Shown here: positions 27,915 to 38,051 of the stretch, piece by piece | Position numbering within the stretch: position 1 is the first letter of the stretch | How the letters are laid out: each line of letters begins with the position of its first letter | Assembly (NCBI RefSeq): GCF_021728295.1 | Contig: NZ_JAKJXE010000005.1 | Location: forward strand, 62,001-126,000 | Length of the DNA: 64,000 bases | Reading direction: 5' to 3' | From: Pseudomonas petrae | Lineage (GTDB): Bacteria; Pseudomonadota; Gammaproteobacteria; Pseudomonadales; Pseudomonadaceae | Notes under the pieces: generated by a model | What the model was told of the DNA's origin: nothing | What the model saw: the letters and a program-made list of their open reading frames with translations, nothing else | Database searches by the model: none | Program-made: the position numbers and the translations under genes

Positions 27915-28288
27915 GGTTTACCCACGCTGAATTCGTGGTCGAACTTGACCACCAGATCGATATTCTGGATCAGTGGCTCACGTTTTTCGTAGTTCAAATG
28001 GGCGAGGAACCTGTTGTTCTCCGTCGTCACAGTTAACGCCTTGTTCAAATCCAAATCCCGAATGTTGTTAACCTGCATGCCTTTGGCCACATAGGCGTAA
28101 AGGTCACCGGCGTTGGTGATGTCTGCCGAGCGGTCAGTGCCGGCACTTTCGATGATTTTCTTCATCGTCAGGTAGTCCATGTAATGCGGCACGATCTTGG
28201 CGGCAGCGCTTGCGGCGAAGGCCAGAATCGCCAGCAGCATCAGCCAGCCGATGAAAGACAGGCCTTTTTGCGGACCGGCAGACGTCAT
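27911..28288 (-). CDS. DUF4845 small membrane protein between lepB and rnc
   Basis: A 125-aa protein with one N-terminal membrane helix ([21 protein letters not shown]) and a periplasmic part ([17 protein letters not shown] ... FDHEFSVG). Proteins of this family are regularly found between lepB and rnc in Pseudomonas; their role is unknown. ATG 28288 (MTSAGPQKG) is chosen over an upstream in-frame start that would put 16 polar residues before the helix. It is coupled to rnc by an ATGA overlap. Confidence 0.88.
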   Translation of the reverse strand: MTSAGPQKGLSFIGWLMLLAILAFAASAAAKIVPHYMDYLTMKKIIESAGTDRSADITNAGDLYAYVAKGMQVNNIRDLDLNKALTVTTENNRFLAHLNYEKREPLIQNIDLVVKFDHEFSVGKP

Positions 28289-28388
28289 GGTTGCTTTCAA
28301 GAGTAGCCCTTCCCTGTCACCTGCGAGATCGGCCACGCAACATGGCCCTGAATGACATACGGCGCTGCCAGTGGCAGCGCCGCATCGA

Positions 28389-29243
28389 TTACTTGATCAG
28401 ACCGACTCGCGAGAAGTTCGGAAAGTGGCTGAGCTTGGGTTCAGGCCAGCTCATCCAGACCGCGAAGGCCTTGCCGACGATATTCTTGTCGGGGACCATG
28501 CCCAGCTCGTCCTTGGGAATATTGGGGTCATCCCAGTAACGGCTGTCGTTCGAGTTGTCGCGGTTGTCACCCATCATGAAGTAGTGCGCGGCCGGAACGG
28601 TCCATTCATGATCAGGCGGCGCGCGGTAGCGGCTCATTTCCTGGCGGATCTGGTGTTCCACCTCGCCCAGCTTCTCGTTGTAGAGCTCTGCGCTGCCCAG
28701 CGTACCCGGCTCAGAACCGATCAGCTTTTTGGCCACCAACTGACCGTTGATGAACAACTGCTTGTCGTTGGTGTAGCGAATCACATCCCCTGGCAGGCCG
28801 ACGACGCGCTTGATGTAGTTGACGTTGGGGTCGCTTGGGTAGCGAAACACCATCACGTCCCCACGTTGCGGGTCTCCGACCGGGATGACCTTGAGGTCGA
28901 TCACCGGCAGGCGGATGCCGTACGAGAACTTGTTCACCAGGATGAAATCGCCCACGTCCAGCGTCGGCTTCATCGAGCCCGACGGGATCTGGAACGGCTC
29001 AACCAGGAACGAGCGCAGTACCAGAACGATGAACAACACCGGAAAGAACGACTTGCCGTATTCGACGAGAAACGGCTCCTTGTTCAACCGCTCCACGACG
29101 GCGACATCAGGCTGGCTCACGCTACCCTGATAGTTCGCTATCGCGTTACGGCGACGCGGCGCCAATATGATCAGATCGAACAAGGCCAGCAAACCGCAGA
29201 CAAAAACGGCGACGACCAGCAACAGCGGGAAATTTAGTGACAT
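28389..29243 (-). CDS. lepB: signal peptidase I
   Basis: A 284-aa inner-membrane serine/lysine peptidase that removes signal peptides. Two N-terminal membrane helices (LLLVVAVFVCGLLALFDLII and FFPVLFIVLVLRSFL) precede the catalytic Ser in IPSGSMKPTLDVGDFI. The catalytic Lys lies in VNYIKRVVGLPGD, and the late motif MMGDNRDNSNDSRYW is intact. It follows lepA by nine bases on the same strand. Confidence 0.97.
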   Translation of the reverse strand: MSLNFPLLLVVAVFVCGLLALFDLIILAPRRRNAIANYQGSVSQPDVAVVERLNKEPFLVEYGKSFFPVLFIVLVLRSFLVEPFQIPSGSMKPTLDVGDFILVNKFSYGIRLPVIDLKVIPVGDPQRGDVMVFRYPSDPNVNYIKRVVGLPGDVIRYTNDKQLFINGQLVAKKLIGSEPGTLGSAELYNEKLGEVEHQIRQEMSRYRAPPDHEWTVPAAHYFMMGDNRDNSNDSRYWDDPNIPKDELGMVPDKNIVGKAFAVWMSWPEPKLSHFPNFSRVGLIK

Positions 29244-29252
29244 AGGGCCTGA

Positions 29253-31049
29253 CTATTCCAACCTGAGCACTGCAAGGAAGGCTTCTTGTGGAATTTCCAC
29301 GTTGCCAACCTGCTTCATGCGTTTCTTACCGGCCTTCTGCTTCTCGAGCAGCTTGCGCTTACGGCTGACGTCGCCACCGTAACATTTGGCCAGTACGTTC
29401 TTTCTGAGCGCCTTGACGGTTGTGCGCGCGATAATCTGGCCGCCAATGGCGGCCTGGATTGCCACGTCGAACATCTGACGAGGAATCAGTTCTTTCATCT
29501 TTTCGGTCAACGCGCGGCCTTTGTAGGCGGCGTTGTCACGGTGCACGATCAGCGCCAGAGCGTCGACCTTGTCGCCGTTGATCATCACGTCCAGGCGAAC
29601 CAGATTGGCCGACTGATAACGATCGAAATGGTAGTCCAGCGATGCATAACCACGGCTGGTCGACTTGAGACGGTCGAAGAAATCCAGGACCACTTCGTTC
29701 ATCGGCAAATCGTAGGTCACTTGCACCTGCGTGCCGAGGAACAGCATGTCGTGCTGAATGCCCCGCTTCTCGATGCACAGCGTAATGACGTTGCCCAGGT
29801 GCTCTTGAGGCACAAGGATATTCGCTCGCACGATCGGCTCGCGCATGTCCTCGATGGTAGACAGGTCTGGCAATTTCGACGGGTTGTCGACGTGAATGGT
29901 TTCACCGGTCTTCAGCAGCAGCTCGAAGATTACCGTCGGCGCAGTGGTGATCAGGTCCAGGTCGTACTCGCGCTCAAGGCGCTCCTGGATGATCTCCATG
30001 TGCAGCATGCCGAGGAAGCCGCAGCGGAAGCCGAAGCCCAGCGCGTCGGAGCTTTCCGGCGAGTACTGCAACGATGAGTCGTTCAGCGTCAGCTTCTGCA
30101 GCGCGTCGCGGAAGTCCTCGAAGTCATCGGAGCTGACCGGGAACAGACCGGCGTAGACCTGCGGCTGGATACGCTTGAAGCCGGGCAGCACAGGGACGTC
30201 AGGGGTAGTGCTCAGGGTCAGGGTGTCGCCCACTGGCGCACCGTGAATGTCCTTGATGCCGGCGATGATGAAGCCCACTTCGCCGGCTTTCAGGTCAGCG
30301 GTGGCGCTGTGCTTGGGGTTGAAAACGCCCACGCTGTCGACCAGGTGCATCTTGCCGGTCGACTTGACCAGAATCTTGTCGCCTTTCTTGACGCGGCCGT
30401 GACGCACCCGCACCAGGGAAACAACGCCCAGGTAGTTGTCGAACCACGAATCGATGATCAGCGCTTGCAGCGGGTCTTCGATGTTACCCGTCGGCGCCGG
30501 GATGGTCTGGACCAGACGCTCGAGCACTTCGTCGACGCCCAGGCCGGTCTTGGCGCTACAGGCCACGGCGTCGGTGGCATCGATGCCGATGATCTTCTCG
30601 ATTTCTTCCTTAACGCGGTCTGGATCAGCCTGCGGCAGGTCAATCTTGTTCAGGACCGGCATGACTTCCAGGCCCTGTTCGATGGCGGTGTAGCAGTTGG
30701 CAACGGACTGGGCTTCTACGCCCTGGCCGGCATCGACCACCAGCAACGCGCCTTCACACGCCGCCAGCGACCGGCTGACTTCGTAGGTGAAGTCAACGTG
30801 ACCCGGGGTGTCAATGAAGTTGAGCTGGTAGGTGATCCCGTCCTTCGCCTTGTAATAAAGCGTGACGCTGTGGGCTTTGATCGTGATCCCGCGCTCACGC
30901 TCCAGGTCCATGGAATCAAGCACCTGAGCCTCCATCTCGCGCTCGGTCAGGCCGCCGCACATCTGGATGAAACGGTCAGCCAGCGTCGACTTGCCATGGT
31001 CAATGTGGGCGATGATGGAGAAATTGCGGATATGACTCAAATCACTCAC
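29253..31049 (-). CDS. lepA: translation elongation factor 4 (LepA)
   Basis: A 598-aa translational GTPase that can back-translocate ribosomes and aids initiation and 30S assembly. [10 protein letters not shown] (G1), DTPGHVDF (G3) and [10 protein letters not shown] (G4) lie in the N-terminal domain. EF-G-like domains follow, and the C-terminal LepA-specific domain ends in [19 protein letters not shown]. It is the first gene of the lepA-lepB series. Confidence 0.97.
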   Translation of the reverse strand: MSDLSHIRNFSIIAHIDHGKSTLADRFIQMCGGLTEREMEAQVLDSMDLERERGITIKAHSVTLYYKAKDGITYQLNFIDTPGHVDFTYEVSRSLAACEGALLVVDAGQGVEAQSVANCYTAIEQGLEVMPVLNKIDLPQADPDRVKEEIEKIIGIDATDAVACSAKTGLGVDEVLERLVQTIPAPTGNIEDPLQALIIDSWFDNYLGVVSLVRVRHGRVKKGDKILVKSTGKMHLVDSVGVFNPKHSATADLKAGEVGFIIAGIKDIHGAPVGDTLTLSTTPDVPVLPGFKRIQPQVYAGLFPVSSDDFEDFRDALQKLTLNDSSLQYSPESSDALGFGFRCGFLGMLHMEIIQERLEREYDLDLITTAPTVIFELLLKTGETIHVDNPSKLPDLSTIEDMREPIVRANILVPQEHLGNVITLCIEKRGIQHDMLFLGTQVQVTYDLPMNEVVLDFFDRLKSTSRGYASLDYHFDRYQSANLVRLDVMINGDKVDALALIVHRDNAAYKGRALTEKMKELIPRQMFDVAIQAAIGGQIIARTTVKALRKNVLAKCYGGDVSRKRKLLEKQKAGKKRMKQVGNVEIPQEAFLAVLRLE

Positions 31050-31179
31050 GGATCAACACTCGAAAAAGGTCGCAGGCAGACTGCCCGCCAAAAATAGCCG
31101 GGAATTGTACCTGAAGGAACGATCAGGCGTCACGTTCACGCGCAGAGCCTGCGCGTCATGCACCGCAGGGACACAAAAA

Positions 31180-31202
31180 AAGGAGCGGTCTGACCGCTCC
31201 TT
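31180..31202 (-). terminator. terminator after mucD
   Basis: AAGGAGCGGTC (31180-31190) and GACCGCTCCTT (31192-31202) form a near-perfect hairpin. On the minus strand it is followed by TTTTTTGTG. It starts 19 bases after the mucD stop. Confidence 0.88.
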
Positions 31203-31220
31203 CTTGCTGTTCCTGACGGG

Positions 31221-32657
31221 TTATTCCGCCAGCTTGAACGTGATGAACGTCGCACGGCCCTGACGCAGAACGCGCATGGAGACAGAGCGATTCTTCGGCA
31301 GGTCTTTGGCCACCTCGGTGAACTGCTTCGACGAAGTGATCGCCTGGTTGTTCAGGTGTGTGATGACGTCACCCGCCTGCAGACCGATCAGCGAAGCCGG
31401 ACCATCCTGGACATCCTTGATAACCACGCCGCCCTTGAGGTCCAGCGACTTCATCTGCTCAGCGGTCAGATCGACCACCGAAACGCCCAGACGGTTGCTG
31501 CTGCGCTCGACGCCGGTGTCGGCCGCGCCCATCTCTTCGCCTTCGGCCGGCAAGGCACCCACGGTCACGGTCAGCTTCTGACGCTTGCCGTCACGAATCA
31601 CTTCGAGCTCGGCCTTGCTGCCATCCTTCAGATTGCCGACCAGGTGTGGCAAATCTGCGGACATGACGATCGGCGTGCCGTTGGCGCTCAGGATCACGTC
31701 GCCGACCTGCAAACCACCTTTGGCGGCCGGACCGTCTTCAAGCACTTGAGCCACCAGCGCACCGGCCGGCTTGTCCAGACCAAAGGACTCGGCAAGGTCT
31801 TTGTTCACTTCCTGAATCACGACACCCAGCCAGCCACGGTTGACCTTGCCGCTGGCCTTGAGCTGGTTGGCTACGTCCATGGCCACGTCGATCGGGATCG
31901 CGAACGACAGGCCCATGAAGCCACCGGAACGGGTGAAGATCTGCGAGTTGATACCCACTACTTCGCCTGCCATGTTGAACAGCGGACCGCCCGAGTTACC
32001 CGGGTTGATCGCTACGTCGGTCTGAATGAACGGGACATACGTGTCATTCGGCAGGCTGCGACCCTTGGCGCTGACGATGCCTTTGGTCACGGAGTGATCG
32101 AAGCCGAACGGCGAGCCGATCGCCAGCACCCACTCACCCACTTTCAGCTTGTCGGAGTTCCCCAGCTTGACGGTGGGAAGGTCCTTGCCATCGATCTTTA
32201 GCACCGCGACGTCGGTACGTGGATCAGTGCCGATCAATTTGGCCTTCATCTCACTGCGATCGGACAGACGCACTAGAATCTCGTCGGCGCCATCGATCAC
32301 GTGATTGTTGGTCAGGATGAAACCGTCAGCAGAAATGATGAAGCCCGAGCCGAGTGACTGCGCCTCACGCTGACGATCACCCTTGCCGCCTCCTGGCGCA
32401 CGGGAGCCTGGCGGCGTGCTGCGCTCGAGAAATTCGCGAAGCATCGGTGGCAGCCCTTCCAGATCAGGCATCTGACCCTGGGCAACCGAGCGTTCCGGCA
32501 ACTTCTGACGCGTGCTGATATTGACGACTGCAGGGGAAGCCTGCTCCACCAGAGAGGTGAAGTCCGGCAAGGCTTCGGCCTGAGCGGTGAAGACCTGTCC
32601 AAGCATCAGCACAGCGGCCATCCAGGCCAGGTAAGGTTTCAAGCGTGGTATCGACAT
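31221..32657 (-). CDS. mucD: periplasmic serine protease MucD (DegP family)
   Basis: A 478-aa HtrA/DegP-type protease and quality-control factor that restrains the AlgU envelope-stress pathway. A signal peptide (LAWMAAVLMLGQVFTAQAEA) is followed by the trypsin-like domain with His in TNNHVIDG, Asp in RTDVAVLKI and Ser in GNSGGPLF, then two PDZ domains (from about 31870 and 31500). ATG 32657 gives the proper signal sequence, with GGGAG upstream; the frame is open about 60 codons more without homology. It follows mucB after a 292-base gap with a terminator, so it probably has its own promoter. Confidence 0.95.
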   Translation of the reverse strand: MSIPRLKPYLAWMAAVLMLGQVFTAQAEALPDFTSLVEQASPAVVNISTRQKLPERSVAQGQMPDLEGLPPMLREFLERSTPPGSRAPGGGKGDRQREAQSLGSGFIISADGFILTNNHVIDGADEILVRLSDRSEMKAKLIGTDPRTDVAVLKIDGKDLPTVKLGNSDKLKVGEWVLAIGSPFGFDHSVTKGIVSAKGRSLPNDTYVPFIQTDVAINPGNSGGPLFNMAGEVVGINSQIFTRSGGFMGLSFAIPIDVAMDVANQLKASGKVNRGWLGVVIQEVNKDLAESFGLDKPAGALVAQVLEDGPAAKGGLQVGDVILSANGTPIVMSADLPHLVGNLKDGSKAELEVIRDGKRQKLTVTVGALPAEGEEMGAADTGVERSSNRLGVSVVDLTAEQMKSLDLKGGVVIKDVQDGPASLIGLQAGDVITHLNNQAITSSKQFTEVAKDLPKNRSVSMRVLRQGRATFITFKLAE

Positions 32658-32782
32658 ATGGCTCCCGTTTACAACGAGCATGGTTAAGCGGTACGAGCCC
32701 GCAGGCTCGCGAAGCATCTGTGCGCCGTGGTTTCCCGCGACACCTGTATCTGCTCCAGTTTCCTGGACCCTGAAACAACAAA

Positions 32783-32806
32783 GGCCACAGCTGCGAAGCT
32801 GTGACC
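32783..32806 (-). terminator. terminator downstream of mucB
   Basis: GGCCACAGCT (32783-32792) pairs with AGCTGTGACC (32797-32806), with one G-U pair and a tetraloop. On the minus strand a T-rich run (TTTGTTGTTT) follows. It would end algU-mucA-mucB transcripts before mucD. Confidence 0.6.
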
Positions 32807-32949
32807 TATAGAAAAAAATACATCCGATTGCAACCGACAAAGCGCACTAAACATTTCAGCAGTACCAGTGAAGCCCATATTTAAAGGCTTGTGAACATGA
32901 GACGACCAAATGAAACCTTTTTCATAGTGGGCATCACCGGTGTGCAGAA

Positions 32950-33912
32950 TCAGTTTTTGCTCGTGGCCGCGGCGTCGTCCCGCATGGAAAGCGCGATGCG
33001 CTCGGCCGTCCCGATCGGTATCTCGCCCACTACCGTCACCATGGCATCACCCTTGGGCGTTGTTACGCGACGAGAGACAGCAACCGTTGGGCCCAACTGG
33101 GTGCGAATGTCCGTCACCGCTGCACCGCTGACGGGTTCAACGAACACCGAGAAGCGGGCGAGGCCATCGTCATACATCAGGCTCGTCACCAGACTCTTCG
33201 AGTCCGGGTCCTTGCGGGCGGCGGCGCTGCTCAGGTCAAATCCCGGGGGCAGCCAGTCGGAGCGCCACGCAACCGTCTGCTTGGGCACGTCAGCCTTGGA
33301 TTTGACTACTTCGACCGGCTTGCATTCAGCCCCTGGCGAAACCATCTGATCGGTGAGTGACTGCGACGTATTGAGATCAGTGAACTGAAAACGCTCCAGC
33401 AATTGGCCCTTGTCGCTGAGCAACAAAGACTTCAGCGGCAAGCCGGTTTCACTGTCGAGGTGCAGTTCGATGCCGTAACGGTGCTGATCACGAGGGGTCA
33501 GTGTCACGACATTGGCCAAGCGTCCGGCGACACGGGAAGTGCCTGCCGACTTGATGTCATACCAGGATGACAACCTGGCAGCATCGAAGGCTCGAGCCGG
33601 AGAATCGGGAACGCTGGTCACGCCCTCTTCGAGGGTACCGCTGACGCATTGGGTTACCCCATTGACGCGTAGCACTTCCTGAGGAGAGCCATCCAGTTGA
33701 AGAAGATGCTCCCGAACCTTGCCGTCGGCGACGCGTTGCCAGATTCGGTGAGTGGAGAAGCTGCCGTTACGCTCGTAAACGAATGTACCCGTGTAGCTTT
33801 GCTGCTGCTCAGCCTGCGCAAGACGTTTCAGCTGGTCTTGCGCATCATCGGCATGAGCTGGAAGGACCAGCCATCCACCAAGCAGAAGCGGCAGTAGAGG
33901 GATGGCGCGCAT
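32950..33912 (-). CDS. mucB: sigma-factor regulatory protein MucB (RseB-like)
   Basis: A 320-aa periplasmic protein with signal peptide (IPLLPLLLGGWLVLPAHA) and the MucB/RseB two-domain fold, including SYTGTFVYERNGSFSTHRIW and VVTLTPRDQHRYGIELHLD. It binds the periplasmic part of MucA and protects it from AlgW cleavage until envelope damage is sensed. It starts eight bases after mucA. In P. aeruginosa mucC follows; here no mucC-like frame is present before mucD. Confidence 0.95.
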   Translation of the reverse strand: MRAIPLLPLLLGGWLVLPAHADDAQDQLKRLAQAEQQQSYTGTFVYERNGSFSTHRIWQRVADGKVREHLLQLDGSPQEVLRVNGVTQCVSGTLEEGVTSVPDSPARAFDAARLSSWYDIKSAGTSRVAGRLANVVTLTPRDQHRYGIELHLDSETGLPLKSLLLSDKGQLLERFQFTDLNTSQSLTDQMVSPGAECKPVEVVKSKADVPKQTVAWRSDWLPPGFDLSSAAARKDPDSKSLVTSLMYDDGLARFSVFVEPVSGAAVTDIRTQLGPTVAVSRRVTTPKGDAMVTVVGEIPIGTAERIALSMRDDAAATSKN

Positions 33913-33920
33913 GATCCTCC

Positions 33921-34508
33921 TTAACGGTTTTCCAGGCTTGCAGCACGGGCGTATGGAAGAGCGCCTTCAGCACCTTTCATCGCAGCTTGTTGTGCATGCT
34001 GACGCAGGTATCCTGGCAGACGCTGGTCATGCCAGCCGGCCTGGTTCTGCAGTACACCGCTTGCCATCGGACCCGGGGACTGTTCGCCCTCGGTGTAGCC
34101 TGCCAACACTGCAGGGCCTTTGGCCTGTGGCATTGCGACATTGCTCGGCTGGGATTGCTGGGCCAGTTGCGCCCCTGCAATTTCGTCCTGATTGTACAAA
34201 CGTACGCCAGCCAGAACGGCAACCGTTACCGAAGCAGCTACGGCCAGACGACCTAGCGTGCGCCAGGGACCACGACCGGCCTTGAGCGGGCTGACTTCAT
34301 CAGCGATTCCGGCAGCAACGGCGGCCGAAATGTCTAAGTGAGGTATCAGCAGTTCTTTATGCATGGCTGCACGGGCAATCTGATAACGGGACCAAGTGGC
34401 TCGTGTGTCCGCATCTTCAATGGCGCTAAGCACGCGACGCAGTTCCAATTCGTCCGCTTCGTTATCCATCACCGCGGACAGCGATTCCTGCAGGGCTTCA
34501 CGACTCAT
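33921..34508 (-). CDS. mucA: anti-sigma factor MucA
   Basis: A 195-aa single-pass inner-membrane protein. The cytosolic N-terminus (SREALQESLSAVMDNEADEL) binds AlgU. A membrane helix (LGRLAVAASVTVAVLAGV) follows, and the periplasmic tail is Gln-rich. Regulated proteolysis of MucA frees AlgU. It is full length with no sign of the truncations seen in mucoid strains. The gene lies 33 bases after algU. Confidence 0.95.
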   Translation of the reverse strand: MSREALQESLSAVMDNEADELELRRVLSAIEDADTRATWSRYQIARAAMHKELLIPHLDISAAVAAGIADEVSPLKAGRGPWRTLGRLAVAASVTVAVLAGVRLYNQDEIAGAQLAQQSQPSNVAMPQAKGPAVLAGYTEGEQSPGPMASGVLQNQAGWHDQRLPGYLRQHAQQAAMKGAEGALPYARAASLENR

Positions 34509-34541
34509 GGCGGTTCCTCTCTTGTGGCTATCGCCGCTGTC

Positions 34542-35123
34542 TCAGGTTTCCTGCAACAGAGGTTGCAAGGCTTTGTCGATGGCTTCCCGAGCGCGAAAAA
34601 TGCGAGAGCGCACGGTACCAACCGGACATTGCATGACACTGGCAATGTCTTCATAACTCAGACCGTCGAACTCACGCAAAGTTAAAGCTGTACGCAAATC
34701 TTCTGGCAGTAGCTGGATGGTTCGATGGACGGTGCCCTCGATCTCATCCCGCAGCAATGCCCGCTCTGGCGACTCGATGTCCTTGAGGCCGTGATCGCCA
34801 TCATAGAACTCCGCGTCTTCCGATCTGACATCGCTATCCGGCGGCCGCCGACCTCGCGACACCAGATAGTTCTTCGCCGTGTTGATGGCGATACGGTACA
34901 GCCACGTATAAAACGCACTGTCACCGCGGAAGTTACCAAGTGCGCGATAGGCTTTGATAAACGCCTCTTGCGCAACATCCTGGGCTTCATGGGTGTCGTG
35001 AACGAATCTCACGATCAACCCAAGAATCTTGTGCTGATATTTCACCACTAACAGATCAAACGCTCGCTTGTCGCCGCGCTGTACGCGTTCAACCAGCTGC
35101 TGATCTTCTTCCTGGGTTAGCAT
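34542..35123 (-). CDS. algU: RNA polymerase sigma factor AlgU/AlgT (sigma22, RpoE)
   Basis: A 193-aa ECF sigma factor controlling envelope stress, alginate and osmotic responses. Region 2 contains AQDVAQEAFIKAYRALGNFRG and FYTWLYRIAINTAKNYL; region 4 contains ALTLREFDGLSYEDIASVMQ and GTVRSRIFRAREAID. ATG 35123 gives the standard 193 residues; an in-frame ATG two codons earlier is possible. An AlgU-type promoter upstream indicates autoregulation, and mucA-mucB follow. Confidence 0.97.
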   Translation of the reverse strand: MLTQEEDQQLVERVQRGDKRAFDLLVVKYQHKILGLIVRFVHDTHEAQDVAQEAFIKAYRALGNFRGDSAFYTWLYRIAINTAKNYLVSRGRRPPDSDVRSEDAEFYDGDHGLKDIESPERALLRDEIEGTVHRTIQLLPEDLRTALTLREFDGLSYEDIASVMQCPVGTVRSRIFRAREAIDKALQPLLQET

Positions 35124-35182
35124 GAACACTCCTCATAAAGCTTAAAGGAGCATCGCATCGGCTCTTTCGCAGGCTTGCAAAC

Positions 35183-35209
35183 ATAGACTCGGGCTTTAAG
35201 CAAAAGTTC
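35183..35209 (-). promoter_or_regulatory. AlgU-type autoregulatory promoter of algU
   Basis: On the minus strand GAACTT (35209-35204) and TCTAT (35187-35183) are separated by 16 bases, matching the AlgU/RpoE pattern GAACTT-N16/17-TCTGA with small deviation at -10. It lies about 60 bases before the algU start codon. Confidence 0.72.
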
Positions 35210-35563
35210 TCCCCCCTTCAAGCAAGTCTCCGGCGAGCGTCTGCTGCCCGCACGGAAAACGCCGCTCGAACCAGGTCGGCTGCGTAAATAATCTTGTCGT
35301 CAGAAGCGTTCGTACTGGCTGAAAACTGCCATTGCGTAACGTCGACGCTGTTCCTTTATGGGCAACCCACTATTGAACGTACAGGCTCATGAAAAGTTCC
35401 CATCGTCCAATATTGGGTGTAAGACACACGTCCCGTCGGTTGTAGGACTCAATCCGTATGAAGCTGTAGGAAAGATCTCGCCCATCAAACGGGGTGCAGG
35501 ACGTCGTGGGGTGGCGCACACTCCGCTCCCACCGTGATTCACCGTTGCCATAAAGCGCGGCCA

Positions 35564-35590
35564 TTGTGCCGTTCCACCCTTGCTTATACT
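35564..35590 (+). promoter_or_regulatory. weak sigma70-like promoter before nadB; rest of the algU-nadB gap empty
   Basis: TATACT (35585-35590) is a good -10 hexamer 28 bases before nadB; TTGTGC (35564-35569) is a poor -35 at 15-base spacing. The rest of the 35124-35618 gap, apart from the AlgU-type promoter, shows no gene or RNA that I can recognise. Confidence 0.35.
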
Positions 35591-35618
35591 AGTGGCCATT
35601 TAGACGCCGAGACCCGAG

Positions 35619-37235
35619 ATGAGTCAGCATTTCCAGCACGACGTATTGGTAATAGGCTCCGGCGCAGCCGGTTTGAGCCTTGCGCTGACATTGCCCGGAC
35701 ATCTAGACGTGGCGGTCCTCAGCAAAGGCGATCTGGCGAACGGTTCGACTTTCTGGGCCCAGGGTGGCGTTGCGGCGGTTCTGGATGACGCCGACACCGT
35801 TCAGTCTCACGTCGAAGACACCCTCAACGCGGGCGGCGGCCTGTGCAACGAGGACGCAGTCCGGTTCACCGTCGAGCACAGCCGCGAGGCCATTCAATGG
35901 CTGATAGACCTTGGCGTGCCCTTTACCCGGGATGATCCGTCGACCGTCGTGGACGGCGGGTTCGAATTTCACCTCACCCGCGAGGGCGGGCACAGCCACC
36001 GCAGGATCATTCACGCCGCCGACGCCACTGGCGCGGCGATCTTCCGCACATTGCTGGCGCAGGCCAAGGCACGTCCCAACATCGAATTGCTGGAACAGCG
36101 CGTGGCGGTCGATCTCATCACCGAGTCGCGGCTGGGCCTCGAAGGGCAGCGTTGCCTGGGCGCCTATGTGCTGGATCGTTCGACGGGTGAGGTCGACACC
36201 CACAGCGCACGTTTCACCATTCTGGCGTCGGGCGGCGCGGCGAAGGTCTATCTGTACACCAGCAATCCCGACGGCGCTTGCGGCGACGGTATCGCGATGG
36301 CCTGGCGCTCGGGCTGCCGCGTGGGCAACCTGGAGTTCAACCAGTTCCACCCTACCTGCCTGTACCATCCGCAAGCCAAGAGCTTTCTTGTTACCGAAGC
36401 CTTGCGCGGTGAAGGGGCGTACCTGAAGCTGCCCAATGGCGAGCGCTTCATGCAGCGTTTTGACCCAAGGGCCGAACTGGCGCCCCGTGACATCGTTGCC
36501 CGCGCGATTGACCACGAGATGAAACGCCTGGGCGCCGACTGCGTGTTTCTGGACATCAGTCACCAGTCCGAAGACTTCATCAAGAGCCATTTCCCGACGG
36601 TGTACGAGCGCTGCCTCACGTTCGGTATTGATATCACGCGTCAGCCCATTCCCGTGGTCCCGGCCGCGCACTACACCTGTGGCGGCGTTCTGGTTGACCA
36701 ACAGGGCCGCACCGATGTGCCCGGCCTGTATGCAATCGGCGAGACCAGTTTCACCGGCCTGCACGGCGCCAACCGCATGGCCAGCAACTCGCTGCTGGAA
36801 TGCTTCGTGTACGCCCGCTCCGCCGCGGCAGACATCGTTACTCAGCTTGACCACGTCCCGCAGCCGCAAAACCTGCCGGCATGGGATTCGAGTCAGGTGA
36901 CCGATTCCGACGAAGACGTGATCATTGCCCACAACTGGGACGAGCTGCGTCGGTTCATGTGGGACTACGTGGGCATAGTGCGCACCAACAAGCGTCTGCA
37001 GCGCGCCCAGCATCGGGTGCGACTATTGCAGGACGAGATCGACGAGTTCTACAGCAACTACAAGGTCAGCCGCGATCTGATCGAGCTGCGCAATCTGGCC
37101 CAGGTGGCAGAGCTGATGATTGCTTCGGCGATGGCGCGCAAAGAAAGCCGCGGGCTGCACTACACGCTGGATTACCCGGACATGCTGCCCGAAGCGCTGG
37201 ACACTATTCTGGTGCCGCCCACCTTCGCCGGCTGA
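35619..37235 (+). CDS. nadB: L-aspartate oxidase
   Basis: A 538-aa FAD enzyme that oxidises aspartate to iminoaspartate, the first step of de novo NAD synthesis. The dinucleotide motif [15 protein letters not shown] is at the N-terminus. The fumarate-reductase-like active-site blocks [20 protein letters not shown] and [15 protein letters not shown] follow, and a C-terminal helical domain ends the protein. It is divergent from algU, the usual Pseudomonas arrangement. Its 3' end overlaps the convergent ygfX frame by 32 bases. Confidence 0.97.
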   Translation: MSQHFQHDVLVIGSGAAGLSLALTLPGHLDVAVLSKGDLANGSTFWAQGGVAAVLDDADTVQSHVEDTLNAGGGLCNEDAVRFTVEHSREAIQWLIDLGVPFTRDDPSTVVDGGFEFHLTREGGHSHRRIIHAADATGAAIFRTLLAQAKARPNIELLEQRVAVDLITESRLGLEGQRCLGAYVLDRSTGEVDTHSARFTILASGGAAKVYLYTSNPDGACGDGIAMAWRSGCRVGNLEFNQFHPTCLYHPQAKSFLVTEALRGEGAYLKLPNGERFMQRFDPRAELAPRDIVARAIDHEMKRLGADCVFLDISHQSEDFIKSHFPTVYERCLTFGIDITRQPIPVVPAAHYTCGGVLVDQQGRTDVPGLYAIGETSFTGLHGANRMASNSLLECFVYARSAAADIVTQLDHVPQPQNLPAWDSSQVTDSDEDVIIAHNWDELRRFMWDYVGIVRTNKRLQRAQHRVRLLQDEIDEFYSNYKVSRDLIELRNLAQVAELMIASAMARKESRGLHYTLDYPDMLPEALDTILVPPTFAG

Positions 37236-37671
37236 ACTTCAGGCGTAAACGCAGGCGTCGGTGGCTATCCGGCGCCATGGCGTCTGCCGGGATGCACAGG
37301 CTTCGCACCCACAAACGGCGCAGCCAATGGCCTGTCGCCACTCTGAAACGCAGCACGACCATGTGCGGCAGCGCCAGGCTGTCGGGGCGCAGCTGCACCG
37401 GTTGCCAGCCGCCCTCCTCGCTCCACAACGCCCAACCGCTGCTGTCACACCGCAGCCCGATAGGCGACTGCGGCCGATCGAGCAGAATGAATCGGCGAAA
37501 GCTGCGTGATGCGTGTAAGGCGCACAGCAGGACGCAGACAGCTTTTGCCCACAGGGGAATTGAAAGAAGAACCGTCGACGCCAGCGCAAGGATTTGCGTG
37601 ACGAGGTACGCCGTCAGCAGCGCCCGGGAGGGTTGCCAACGGCATTCGAAACGATCACTTCGGCTGGACAC
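37204..37671 (-). CDS. ygfX: YgfX/CptA-like membrane protein
   Basis: A 155-aa protein with a short basic N-terminus ([17 protein letters not shown]) and two adjacent membrane helices, then a soluble part with [11 protein letters not shown] and a run of Arg near the end. This is the YgfX layout; the E. coli protein partners SdhE and has been described as the toxin CptA acting on cytoskeletal proteins. GTG 37671 is the start and lies 17 bases inside sdhE, so translation is coupled. The 3' end overlaps nadB on the other strand. Confidence 0.85.
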   Translation of the reverse strand: MSSRSDRFECRWQPSRALLTAYLVTQILALASTVLLSIPLWAKAVCVLLCALHASRSFRRFILLDRPQSPIGLRCDSSGWALWSEEGGWQPVQLRPDSLALPHMVVLRFRVATGHWLRRLWVRSLCIPADAMAPDSHRRLRLRLKFSRRRWAAPE

Positions 37672-37909
37672 GGTCCAGGATCATCCGAACCATGCGCTGC
37701 AGCTCCGGATCTTCCGACTCCGCGCGCTGCATGAACCAGCCGAACATGTCCTGATCTTCACAGGTCAGCAGGCGGACATAGAGGTCGCGATCTACCTGGT
37801 TGAGCGTCGGGTAGACTTCTTTGACGAACGGCACCAGCAATACGTCCAGCTCAAGCATGCCGCGACGGCTGTGCCAAAAAAGGCGATTGAGTTCAACATC
37901 TTCGACCAT
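37655..37909 (-). CDS. sdhE: FAD assembly factor SdhE (CptB/YgfY)
   Basis: An 84-aa protein of the SdhE family, which promotes covalent flavinylation of succinate dehydrogenase and fumarate reductase. The signature [14 protein letters not shown] contains the conserved RGxxE, followed by [16 protein letters not shown] 37909 gives the usual length and has GGAG just upstream. It is divergent from ygfZ and coupled to ygfX; all three are linked to flavin or iron-sulphur enzyme maturation. Confidence 0.95.
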   Translation of the reverse strand: MVEDVELNRLFWHSRRGMLELDVLLVPFVKEVYPTLNQVDRDLYVRLLTCEDQDMFGWFMQRAESEDPELQRMVRMILDRVQPK

Positions 37910-38051
37910 GGAGGGCTCCTCGAATTTGCCGGCGAGTATACAGGCGCATCGTCCCGGGGCGTACTTGCAGTTGGTCGCAGCTTTTTGCGTATACCCATTA
38001 ACGACACGCGGCACTATGATGGTGCCCCAGACTTCTACCCTGCGATGACTC

